Below are positions 55,954 to 64,000 of a DNA stretch of 64,000 bases, in pieces. The stretch comes from Vibrio chagasii. Lineage in GTDB: Bacteria; Pseudomonadota; Gammaproteobacteria; Enterobacterales; Vibrionaceae. Position 1 is the stretch's first letter, and each line of letters opens with the position of its first letter. Location of the stretch: positions 2,666,001 through 2,730,000 of the forward strand of contig NZ_AP025465.1 in assembly GCF_024347355.1 (NCBI RefSeq). The letters are read 5' to 3'. A program made the translations under genes and the position numbers. A model generated the notes under the pieces. It worked only from the letters and a program-made list of their open reading frames with translations. It had not been told where the DNA came from and made no database searches.

Positions 55954-56964
55954 ATGGATAGCTTCATCAAAAATTTACCGAAGGTTGAGCTGCACTTACA
56001 CATTGAGGGCACACTGGAACCCGAACTGATGTTCGAACTGGCCAAGCGCAATAACTTATCGATTCCCTTTGAGAACCCAGAGCAAGTGCGAGATGCCTAT
56101 CAATTCCATAATCTGCAGTCTTTTCTCGACATCTATTATCAAGGCGCCAATGTACTGATTCATGAACAAGACTTTTACGACCTCACTTGGGCCTACCTAT
56201 CAAAGTGCCAACAAGACAATGTGGTTCACACTGAGATTTTCTTTGACCCGCAAACCCACACAGAGCGTGGCATCGCCTTCGACACTATTATCACTGGCAT
56301 CACTCGTGCACTCGACCAAGCAACTCATGAACTTGGGATAAGTAGCCAACTTATCATGTGCTTTCTGCGTCACCTTGATGAAGAAAGCGCGTTCGAGACG
56401 CTCAAACAGGCTCTGCCTTACAAAGATAAAATCATTGCGGTTGGTTTAGATTCATCGGAACAAGGTAACCCGCCCGAGAAGTTTAAACATGTATTCCAAG
56501 AAGCGCTCAACCAAGGCTTTCTGACTGTCGCACACGCCGGGGAGGAAGGCCCAGCGCAAAACATTATTGACGCATTGAGTTTGCTAGGTATCACCCGGAT
56601 TGACCATGGGGTTCGCTGTATCGATGACGCAGAACTCGTAGAAGAGTTGGCAGCAAAACGTATTCCGCTGACAGTTTGTCCGCTATCGAATACCAAACTA
56701 AAAGTCTTCGATACTATGGAGCAGCACAACATTGTCGAACTGCTGAGAAAAGGGCTTTGTGTCACCATCAATTCCGATGACCCAGCCTACTTTGGTGGCT
56801 ACATGAATGATAATTTCCTCGCGGTTGCCAACGCCCACCCAGTCACCCATCAAGAATTAGCCCAGTTCAGTATTAATGCCGTGGAAGCGAGTTTCATCTC
56901 CCCTCACGCCAAAGAGGACCTGATTACGCAGGTGAGTCAATACTTGATAGCGAACAGTCAATAA
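55954..56964 (+). CDS. Adenine deaminase (adenosine-deaminase fold)
   Basis: The 336-residue protein has the adenosine deaminase fold: zinc-binding KVELHLHIEGT, TVAHAGEEGP (third zinc His and catalytic Glu), RIDHGVRC and TINSDDPAYFGGY (zinc and catalytic Asp). Its sequence follows the bacterial adenine deaminase group typified by P. aeruginosa PA0148 (FFDPQTHTERGI, FLRHLDEESA, VGLDSSEQGNPP, VCPLSNTKLKVFD). It should therefore convert adenine to hypoxanthine in salvage rather than act on adenosine. It may often be annotated as adenosine deaminase. Confidence 0.9.
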   Translation: MDSFIKNLPKVELHLHIEGTLEPELMFELAKRNNLSIPFENPEQVRDAYQFHNLQSFLDIYYQGANVLIHEQDFYDLTWAYLSKCQQDNVVHTEIFFDPQTHTERGIAFDTIITGITRALDQATHELGISSQLIMCFLRHLDEESAFETLKQALPYKDKIIAVGLDSSEQGNPPEKFKHVFQEALNQGFLTVAHAGEEGPAQNIIDALSLLGITRIDHGVRCIDDAELVEELAAKRIPLTVCPLSNTKLKVFDTMEQHNIVELLRKGLCVTINSDDPAYFGGYMNDNFLAVANAHPVTHQELAQFSINAVEASFISPHAKEDLITQVSQYLIANSQ

Positions 56965-56987
56965 GTTGATAAGCGTTAATTTCAATC

Positions 56988-57016
56988 AAAAAAGGGAAGC
57001 TCAATGCTTCCCTTTA
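56988..57016. terminator. Shared terminator between adenine deaminase and nnrS genes
   Basis: AAAGGGAAGC-TCAAT-GCTTCCCTTT lies between two convergent genes, with A and T tracts on either side. Confidence 0.8.
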
Positions 57017-57038
57017 TAATCAAGATACTGAAATCAAT

Positions 57039-58223
57039 TTACCCTGGATGACCATCCACTCTTGGCGTAAGTAACATCATTCCAAATTTCCAGATAAACA
57101 GACCAAACGCCAGCGTCCATAAGCCAGCAGTGATGTTCACCATCTCAAACAAATAACCAGGGAAGAAGGTGACACCTAAGCTACGTACCAGCGCTGCCAC
57201 AAAAATTGCAGAGAATGCGAGCGCCATGCTTGGTCCTTTATAGATAGCACGGCCAGTGTGTCCCATGGTCACGCGGCTGATCATCGCTAAGATAAGCCCG
57301 CTCAAACCACCAATCGCAAACAAGTGCAGCATGTTGTGACTGGCAAATGGATTATCTAACAAGCCACGTAACAACAAGCTTAGCGGAATACACACATATG
57401 CAGCGTGTAGCGACCACACCAAAGGTTCAGATAGCGTTGTCCAAGGTTTCCAGCGGATGAAGCGTACTAGTTGAGCAACACCAGCAAAAACCATTAATCC
57501 GCTGCCCACTTGAGCAAAGGCTAGAGGGAAGAAGCTCAAGATAAACAGCCCCACCAAAGGTAGATTCGCTAACCATTCCAACCACACTAATGGCTGCGCT
57601 TTTTCAAAGTTAAAGCGACGAGCGGTAAAGAATGGGATGACTCGCCCCCCCATCACCGATAGTAGTAAAGTAAACCACCACAGCATAGCTTGCCATACCG
57701 CTGACGAAGGAAACGGCGGCATCCCCTTAATGGTCGCGTAACTCGCAAAGTTCGCCACAATCGCCAGTACAAACAGTGGAACGAAGAATAGATTTTTCCA
57801 TCTTTTCGACTGCACGACTCGAAAGCCAATCTCGTAAGCAGAAAAAGCCAAAAATAGCGCTTCAATCGACGAAATTAGCCATAGCGGTGCCGGCGTCCAA
57901 AATAGAATACGAGGTGCCAACCACAAGCCGACAAGTGCGGCTAATCGATAATGCTTGGTGCCATTAACCCCTGTCCATGTTTGTACGGCCGTCAGTACAA
58001 AGCCAACAACAATCGCCATCGAAAACCCAAACAACATCTCATGCACGTGCCACCATAACGCGGGCACCTTTAGAATTTCAGGTTGGCCGTTTTGGAACAT
58101 GATGACCCAAGCCACAATCGCAATTACGGCATAAACACTGCCTAGAAAGAAGAAAGGTCGAAAGCCTAAACGCAAATAGGCTGGAATCGCGTCTTCCACA
58201 CTTTTATCTGTGATATTTAACAA
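57039..58223 (-). CDS. nnrS: NnrS family haem-copper membrane protein
   Basis: The 394-residue protein has about 12 membrane helices and the NnrS signatures GFRPFFFLGS, ALWWHVHEMLFGFSMAIVVGFVLTAVQTWTG, GGRVIPFFTARRF and HLFAIGGLSGLILAMISRVTMGHTGR. The conserved histidines are haem/copper ligands. NnrS helps cells tolerate nitric oxide, shown in V. cholerae for anaerobic NO stress. It is monocistronic. Two palindromes lie just upstream. Confidence 0.94.
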   Translation of the reverse strand: MLNITDKSVEDAIPAYLRLGFRPFFFLGSVYAVIAIVAWVIMFQNGQPEILKVPALWWHVHEMLFGFSMAIVVGFVLTAVQTWTGVNGTKHYRLAALVGLWLAPRILFWTPAPLWLISSIEALFLAFSAYEIGFRVVQSKRWKNLFFVPLFVLAIVANFASYATIKGMPPFPSSAVWQAMLWWFTLLLSVMGGRVIPFFTARRFNFEKAQPLVWLEWLANLPLVGLFILSFFPLAFAQVGSGLMVFAGVAQLVRFIRWKPWTTLSEPLVWSLHAAYVCIPLSLLLRGLLDNPFASHNMLHLFAIGGLSGLILAMISRVTMGHTGRAIYKGPSMALAFSAIFVAALVRSLGVTFFPGYLFEMVNITAGLWTLAFGLFIWKFGMMLLTPRVDGHPG

Positions 58224-58280
58224 ACTCGCTCCTAACTCTCAGATAAGCGGCCAAGGTATTACCTAAACCTGAATTTGGTG

Positions 58281-58298
58281 TGCATCAAGCTTGATGCA
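58281..58298 (-). promoter_or_regulatory. Perfect palindrome upstream of nnrS
   Basis: TGCATCAAGCTTGATGCA is an 18-bp perfect palindrome about 58 bases before the nnrS start. It overlaps the start of the next inverted repeat. Confidence 0.65.
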
Positions 58299-58318
58299 AT
58301 GTGCAGTTCACATTGCAT
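58294..58318 (-). promoter_or_regulatory. Second inverted repeat upstream of nnrS
   Basis: Arms ATGCAATGTG and CACATTGCAT are perfect and separated by CAGTT. The TGCA/GATGCA words resemble NsrR half-sites but not with NsrR spacing. Confidence 0.65.
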
Positions 58319-58512
58319 GAAACGCGCCAACAAGATAAAGCCAGTAAAAACAACTACTCACAAGATTCATTGTCCAATAAAAAAGTCAAAACCACACAAC
58401 CAAAAGAGTCATAAAGACATATAAGGGTGTAAATAGAAACTTACTGACTTTTATGATTGCGCCACATATAGTAAGACTAGACTTAAATGGCACAACTCAG
58501 ACAAGGAACGCG

Positions 58513-59064
58513 ATGTATATTTTTGGTTATGGCAGCTTGATCAACTCCTCCTCTCGTCAACTTACCGGTCAAACGGGTCAAGCAATCCCAGCGATTGTTC
58601 ATGGCTTAGTGCGCCACTGGAGTAAGATCGACGACAGTTACGGGTTATCCCCTTTGATCGTTAACCTTGGCGAAGGGCAAGTGAATGGTGTTTTACTTGA
58701 AGTCGACGAGATAGCGCTTGCTGAGTTTGATCGTCGTGAACGTGGCTATCACCGAATCGAATTAAAAGCCGATCAGATAGAGAGCCAAACCAAATTCAAA
58801 GAAGATCAATCTATTTGGGTTTACGTGAAAGACGAAATCGAGGCGCCTTGTGAAAGCAGCCCTATCGTTCAAACCTATGTCGATACCGTCATGGCGGGAT
58901 GTTTAGAGGTGTCTGAAAGCTTTGCAGCACACTTTGTTAAACACACACAAGGTTGGCACCATCCATTAGAAAATGACCGCCTCCAGCCTAAATATGGCAA
59001 CCTAGCGGGAGTGTCTGAGCACCACCACAGCGTGATTGACCGACTCATCAAAAAAGGAGCCTAG
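58513..59064 (+). CDS. Gamma-glutamylcyclotransferase family protein
   Basis: From the ATG at 58513 (AAGGAA 8 bases upstream) the protein has 183 residues, starting MYIFGYGSLINSSSRQLTG. The YGSL motif and a later Glu in AEFDRRERGYHRI match the GGCT/AIG2-like fold, whose members cyclise gamma-glutamyl compounds. The exact substrate is unknown. The longer frame (58453) has no ribosome site. Confidence 0.82.
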   Translation: MYIFGYGSLINSSSRQLTGQTGQAIPAIVHGLVRHWSKIDDSYGLSPLIVNLGEGQVNGVLLEVDEIALAEFDRRERGYHRIELKADQIESQTKFKEDQSIWVYVKDEIEAPCESSPIVQTYVDTVMAGCLEVSESFAAHFVKHTQGWHHPLENDRLQPKYGNLAGVSEHHHSVIDRLIKKGA

Positions 59065-59076
59065 AGGCTCCTTTTA
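59050..59076 (+). terminator. Terminator overlapping the GGCT gene end
   Basis: AAAAGGAGC-CTAGAG-GCTCCTTTT begins before the stop codon and is followed by AAGATT. Confidence 0.7.
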
Positions 59077-59097
59077 AGATTACATACTCAGATCAAA

Positions 59098-59258
59098 TTA
59101 AGAACCGAAATGATACTCTACACCAACGAAGAAGCTATCGAAGTCCAAATCGAGCTCACCACCGCCTTCCACACCAATTGCCACTGAAATACGCACTACA
59201 AATTTCGTAGTACTTTTAGCTTAAGCGCTGCAAACTGTAAATATAGACAGGAAACCAT
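59098..59258 (-). pseudogene. C-terminal remnant of an outer-membrane beta-barrel protein
   Basis: A 53-codon open frame ends SFFVGVEYHFGS after VVRISVAIGVEGGGELDLDFD, reading like the last strands of a small barrel. The first 15 residues look unrelated and have no signal peptide. No continuation is visible upstream, so the rest of the gene seems to be lost. Confidence 0.55.
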
Positions 59259-59454
59259 ACCGAACATATCAATTACCCCATTGAAAAAACAACCAATAGC
59301 TGTTTATAATCCATTGAATTTAAATAAAATATTTAATTACAATTAGATTCAAAACAACATAAAGTGGTTAAACATTGATTTTACTGACCGCTAATGTATG
59401 GCCTTTCGTTTGACTGCGATGGGACTATGCAATCAAGGGATACATTGCCTTTAA

Positions 59455-60483
<1,029 letters not shown>

Positions 60484-60827
60484 CTTATCTTTCATTTAAA
60501 TAAAAAGGCTGCCAGCTATGGGTGGCCTTGAAACATAGAAACAATGTAAGCAAACGGCAAGCTGTCATAGCACTTGGCCTACCATGATCCTTTTACTCTC
60601 ATTCCTGCACGTTGAGCTCTTATTGCTACTTTTCAGTGGCAGAAATCCGATCGACTCACACCATGAAACATGCGAATAAGTTTCATCACAGAGAGCTAAA
60701 ATGTGGGCAACACGGGTTTATTCAAAATATCTTTACCCATATTCATAATCCGGACATTAATTTGATAGTGGTTTACCCAATAACCACTAAACTATAGTCT
60801 CGCCTTCCTTTTTTTGAGAAAACCTAA
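60484..60827. other. Intergenic region EbgR-like / MATE
   Basis: 344 bases with a weak hairpin (AAGGCTGCC/GGTGGCCTT near 60503-60528) after the regulator gene and an inverted repeat near the MATE gene. The 61-codon open frame at 60612 has no ribosome site or family features and is left out. Confidence 0.5.
60767..60788 (+). promoter_or_regulatory. Inverted repeat upstream of the MATE gene
   Basis: AGTGGTT and AACCACT are perfect arms around an 8-base centre. AGTGGTTAAAC also occurs at 59363-59373 upstream of the EbgR-like gene. Confidence 0.4.
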
Positions 60828-62168
60828 ATGCCTAATGCTGATTCCACCCTAAACAAACGCATGGGAATCGTTGCGCTCACTTGGCCAATTTTTATCGAAG
60901 TGCTGCTTCGAACTGCACTAAACACCAGTGATGTATTCATGTTATCTGGATACTCAGACAAAGCCGTGTCTGCCGTTGGTGTTATCTCTCAGATATCCTT
61001 TTTCCTAATCATCGTATCGACCATGGTCAGCAGTGGTACTGGTATTCTCATTGCCCAATACAATGGCGCCTCACGCGATACAGAAAGCGCTCAAGTTGGC
61101 GTTGCCAGTATCATATTGGCGATTATTACGGGTGTATTGCTGAGTATTTTCGCAGTGCTAGGTGCAGAGTACTTTATTCCGCTTTATCAGCTTGAAGCTC
61201 AGGTTGAGCAGTACGCACAAGAGTACTTGTTCATCAGTGGCGCCCTCACTTTCAACGTCACGATAGGTGTGGTGCTTACCACTATCCTTCGCAGTCATGG
61301 TTACTCTAAATCTCCAATGGCCATCAATATGATTGCTGGTGTTATTAATATCTTCGGCAACTACTGCGCGCTCTACCAACCTTTTGGCTTACCGGTATAC
61401 GGCGTTCAAGGGGTAGCCATTGCAACCGTAACGAGCCAAGTGATTGGCATGCTTATCTTGATTGGTGTGGTCAGAAGCAAAGGCATAGACTTACCCGTGA
61501 AACAGTTTAAATCGGTACCAAAATCTATCTATCAGAAGATAATGAAGATCGGTTCGATGAACGCGGGTGAAGTGCTCTCTTACAACATGGCACAGATCAG
61601 CATTACCTTCTTTGTCGTTCAAATGGGCACATCATCACTGGCGGCCTTTACCTACGCTCAGAACATCGCACGTCTCTCGTTTGCCTTTGCTTTAGCCATT
61701 GGTCAAGGTAGCCAAATTCAAACCGGTTATTACATTGGTAAAGGGTGGATCGATGAAATCACGTCACGTGTACAGCGCTACTTTGTGGTGGGCTTCATCG
61801 CTTCAACCACGATCACCTGTGTGGTTTACCTATTCCGTTATGAGATTCTCGACCTATTTACACAAGATCCTGAGATCATCGCATTAGCGGCAGGGCTGAT
61901 TGCGGGGTCAATCATTCTCGAAGCTGGTCGAGTATTTAACCTTATCTTCATCTCATGCTTGAAAGCAGCTGGAGATATTAAGTTCCCAGTAAAAATGGGC
62001 ATCCTCAGCATGTGGGGCATTGGGGTTGCCATGAGCTATTTACTCGGCGTGCACTGGGGGTATGGTGTGCTTGGTGCTTGGATGGCGATCGCGATGGATG
62101 AATGGTTCCGAGGCATCATTATGGCGTACCGCTGGCGAGCAAAAAAATGGACTCGTTTCTCGCTTTAA
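60828..62168 (+). CDS. MATE family efflux transporter
   Basis: The 446-residue protein has 12 predicted helices in two homologous halves, with the N-terminal MATE pattern ALTWPIFIEVLLRTALNTSDVFMLSGYSDKAVSAVGV and a C-lobe repeat (KIGSMNAGEVLSYNMAQISITFFV). MATE proteins expel drugs or metabolites with Na+ or H+. The substrate is unknown. A strong terminator follows. Confidence 0.92.
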   Translation: MPNADSTLNKRMGIVALTWPIFIEVLLRTALNTSDVFMLSGYSDKAVSAVGVISQISFFLIIVSTMVSSGTGILIAQYNGASRDTESAQVGVASIILAIITGVLLSIFAVLGAEYFIPLYQLEAQVEQYAQEYLFISGALTFNVTIGVVLTTILRSHGYSKSPMAINMIAGVINIFGNYCALYQPFGLPVYGVQGVAIATVTSQVIGMLILIGVVRSKGIDLPVKQFKSVPKSIYQKIMKIGSMNAGEVLSYNMAQISITFFVVQMGTSSLAAFTYAQNIARLSFAFALAIGQGSQIQTGYYIGKGWIDEITSRVQRYFVVGFIASTTITCVVYLFRYEILDLFTQDPEIIALAAGLIAGSIILEAGRVFNLIFISCLKAAGDIKFPVKMGILSMWGIGVAMSYLLGVHWGYGVLGAWMAIAMDEWFRGIIMAYRWRAKKWTRFSL

Positions 62169-62494
62169 GTGATTGAAGATACGTGAGTAAATTAGACTGA
62201 TGCAAAAGAAAAAGCGCTAGGGGGAGCTAGCGCTTTTTAGACCAACTAAATCCATTTAGCCTGGCAGTTTTTTAAGCTATATCATATGGATATAACCAAT
62301 TTTTTAGCTTAGGTAAATCAAAAAGCCTATTCTTTACGACTGCTTTTAGTCGTAAATTAAGTATAGTCGGACTGTAGAAAATGGAAGGAATTATTTCATT
62401 TATTTTTGATGTCTTGCGAATAACTCAAGTAGAAAAGCAGCCCAGATGAACTAACCTTTAATCATGAATAAAAACCTTGATGAGAGGCAATATG
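62169..62494. other. Intergenic region MATE / IS256 element
   Basis: Beyond the MATE terminator lie two palindromes: TATATC-ATATG-GATATA at 62278-62294 and TTTACGACT-GCTTTT-AGTCGTAAA at 62333-62356. Near the end is the detached ribosome site GAGAGG at 62483-62488 of the gene cut off by the IS256 element. Confidence 0.55.
62209..62238 (+). terminator. MATE gene terminator
   Basis: AAAAAGCGCTAG-GGGGAG-CTAGCGCTTTTT, 40 bases after the stop codon. Confidence 0.9.
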
Positions 62495-63801
62495 GACCCT
62501 GTAAATAATTCTGTGTAACTGCTCTTGGTTACAAGTATTCAGTTAATCGATCTTCGAACATAATCATAAAACGGTTTAGCGCTTGCTTCCAGTGATGAAT
62601 TGGCATTGTCCACCTCTTGGAAGCATCCATAATCGCCAGGTACACCACCTTTTTGGCGGATTCATCTGTCGGGAACAGCTTACGTTTCTTGGTCGCTTTC
62701 CTGATGACGCTATTTAGTGATTCTATCGCATTGGTCGTGTAGATAGCTCTGCGGATATCTTGAGGATAGCTGAACAGAGTGTTGAGGTTATCCCAATGAG
62801 CCGTCCACGAGCGGCTGATTTGAGGGTACTTTTCATCCCATTTATCACCAAAGTGCTCTAGCGCCAACAGAGCTTCATCTTCAGTCGTAGCTTGATAGAT
62901 TTCCTTTAAGTCTGCGGTAATAGTCTTGTAATCTTTCCACGGAACGTATTTCATTGAGTTTCGTACCATGTGTACGATACAGAGCTGGATTTGAGTTTTT
63001 GGATAAACGGCATTGATGGCATCAGGAAAGCCCTTGAGGCCATCAACACAAGCGATGAGGATATCATTTACACCACGATTTTGAAGTTCGGTAAGTACAC
63101 TGAGCCAGAACTTCGCCCCTTCAGTTTCGGACATCCACATCCCAAGAAGTTCTTTCTGACCTTCCATATTGACACCGAGAGCAAGGTAAATGGCTTTGTT
63201 GATGACTTGCTTATTTTGGCGCACCTTCACAACAATGCAGTCTAGGTAAACGACGGGATAAACCGAATCAAGAGGGCGGGCTTGCCACTCAACAACTTGT
63301 TCTAAAACAGCATCAGTGACTTTAGATATTAGACTGGCGGAGATATCAGCATCGTACATTTCTTTGAAGGTTGCGACGATTTCTCGGGTAGTCATTCCTT
63401 TGGCATACAAGCTTAAGATCTTGTCGTCCATCGATTGGAATCGAGTTTGATGCTTACGAACGAGCTTGGGTTCAAAGGACGCGTCACGGTCACGAGGGAT
63501 TTCTAGTTGGATCTCACCATCGTCAGTAATTAGGCGTTTAGATGAGTAGCCATTTCGACTGTTACTATCGTTGGTCGGTGAGTGTTTTTCGTAGCCAAGG
63601 TGATCATCAAGTTCAGCATTTAAAGCTGTCTCAACCGTCACCTTGGTTAACATTTTCCTGAAGTCATCAAGATCCGAAGGAGTCTTAATTGACTTAGCGG
63701 CTTCGCGAGCGAAGGCTTCTAAAGCTTTCTTATCCATATTGCTTATCCTTAGCCATGACTGGCTTAATTATAAGCAGATACACAATTTAAATTACAGGCT
63801 C
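62495..63801 (-). mobile_element. IS256-family insertion sequence, complete (1307 bp)
   Basis: Inverted repeats start GACCCTGTAA and GAGCCTGTAA at the two ends and share TGTGTA and CTGC further in. An 8-bp target duplication, GCAATATG, lies at 62487-62494 and 63802-63809, as expected for IS256. One complete transposase gene fills the element. Confidence 0.95.
62529..63737 (-). CDS. IS256-family (Mutator type) transposase
   Basis: The 402 residues match the family: an N-terminal DNA-binding part (ALNAELDDHLGYEKH, NSRNGYSSKRLITDDGE), then VYLDCIVVKVRQN (first Asp), ACVDGLKGFPDAINAVYP (second Asp), CIVHMVRNSMKYV and TTNAIESLNSVIRKATKKRKLFP (Glu). AAGGATAAG precedes the ATG. No damage is visible. 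Confidence 0.95.
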   Translation of the reverse strand: MDKKALEAFAREAAKSIKTPSDLDDFRKMLTKVTVETALNAELDDHLGYEKHSPTNDSNSRNGYSSKRLITDDGEIQLEIPRDRDASFEPKLVRKHQTRFQSMDDKILSLYAKGMTTREIVATFKEMYDADISASLISKVTDAVLEQVVEWQARPLDSVYPVVYLDCIVVKVRQNKQVINKAIYLALGVNMEGQKELLGMWMSETEGAKFWLSVLTELQNRGVNDILIACVDGLKGFPDAINAVYPKTQIQLCIVHMVRNSMKYVPWKDYKTITADLKEIYQATTEDEALLALEHFGDKWDEKYPQISRSWTAHWDNLNTLFSYPQDIRRAIYTTNAIESLNSVIRKATKKRKLFPTDESAKKVVYLAIMDASKRWTMPIHHWKQALNRFMIMFEDRLTEYL

Positions 63802-63806
63802 GCAAT

Positions 63807-64000
63807 ATGGGTTCAGAGACAACGCCTTCTAAGACCGCCTCTCAGACAGAACATTCAGACTTGTTATCGTCGTTACTTTTTGAATTTAAGAGAAATAAAT
63901 TAATCTTATATTTCATTGCAATAACAACACCTCTCACCTTACTTACCAGCCTGCTAGTACCCCGTGAACTCGTCTATGATGTCTACACTTACCTTGAGGT
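63807..64000 (+). CDS. 5' part of a gene cut off from its ribosome site by IS256
   Basis: The frame opens with ATG at 63807, inside the right target duplication, and continues to the window end (about 64 codons). The N-terminus is polar (MGSETTPSKTASQTEHSD). A predicted membrane segment follows (NKLILYFIAITTPLTLLTSLLV), then VYDVYTYLE. Before the insertion the same ATG had GAGAGG five bases upstream (62483-62488). Now only IS end sequence precedes it, with no Shine-Dalgarno. The family is not recognisable from this fragment. Confidence 0.65.
   Translation, partial: MGSETTPSKTASQTEHSDLLSSLLFEFKRNKLILYFIAITTPLTLLTSLLVPRELVYDVYTYLE

Noticed and set aside
58281..58318. CRP or FNR site before nnrS
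   Set aside because: Arm order and spacing do not fit TGTGA-N6-TCACA or TTGAT-N4-ATCAA.
60612..60797. 61-codon ORF between the EbgR-like and MATE genes
   Set aside because: No ribosome site, unusual composition and no family features; it also overlaps the MATE promoter region.

Overview
The window is chromosomal DNA of a gammaproteobacterium that is almost certainly a Vibrio. The supports are PomA/PomB sodium-type flagellar stators, Vibrio-type gene order (queF-syd, gcvA-ygdD-rlmM, pomAB next to xseB-ispA-dxs, the rib-nusB-thiL-pgpA block, proBA-crl-frsA-gpt), a GcvB small RNA beside gcvA, and DUF3622/DUF3332 proteins typical of vibrios. The Splendidus clade is a reasonable guess, not shown. 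No rRNA, tRNA or CRISPR array was seen.

Layout. 1-5390: the end of an unidentified gene, a small lipoprotein, then three different insertion sequences (IS4 family, ISL3 family, and an IS50/Tn5-type IS4 element). All three have intact target duplications and sit inside a three-unit terminator+repeat array downstream of glyA. 5389-7600: glyA with a PurR box, divergent from a YitT-type membrane protein. 7823-12202: trehalose uptake and use (treC, treB, treR) with two TreR operators. 12292-16122: MliC-like lipoprotein, gmhB, and metNIQ methionine uptake behind tandem met boxes. 16172-22483: DUF2310 protein, syd, queF, and a pair of GGDEF-related proteins, one degenerate. 22771-26563: ppnN, xni, an IS3 element with a frameshifted orfA, and a TonB-receptor remnant. 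26842-30145: rlmM, ygdD, an alpha/beta hydrolase, gcvA, and the divergent small RNA gcvB. 30495-39325: thiI, pomB-pomA, xseB-ispA-dxs, an ABM-domain protein, pgpA and thiL. 39401-44102: nusB, ribH, ribBA, ribE, ribD, nrdR. 44259-50593: proA, proB, crl, frsA, gpt and a purine permease with a PurR-like box. 50594-51656: an intergenic region holding a 28-codon ORF with its own ribosome site, a C-containing 3' segment and a strong terminator, a candidate dual-function RNA. 51657-59064: pepD, a DUF3332 lipoprotein, an AstE/AspA-like metallohydrolase, DUF3622, adenine deaminase, NnrS and a gamma-glutamylcyclotransferase. 59098-64000: an outer-membrane-protein remnant, an orphan EbgR-like regulator, a MATE exporter, and an IS256 element that separates the Shine-Dalgarno sequence of the last gene from its start codon.

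Links between genes. One-carbon and purine metabolism recur (glyA and a purine permease under PurR-like boxes, gpt, ppnN, adenine deaminase, gcvA/gcvB). Riboflavin, thiamine, isoprenoid and NusB functions form a conserved housekeeping block on the minus strand. The mobile part is five full-length IS elements from different families or subgroups, all with recognisable target duplications, three of them in transcription terminators. The most promising undescribed items are the small-ORF RNA at about 51000-51310, the glyA downstream array, and the operator-like palindromes before nnrS and the adenine deaminase gene.
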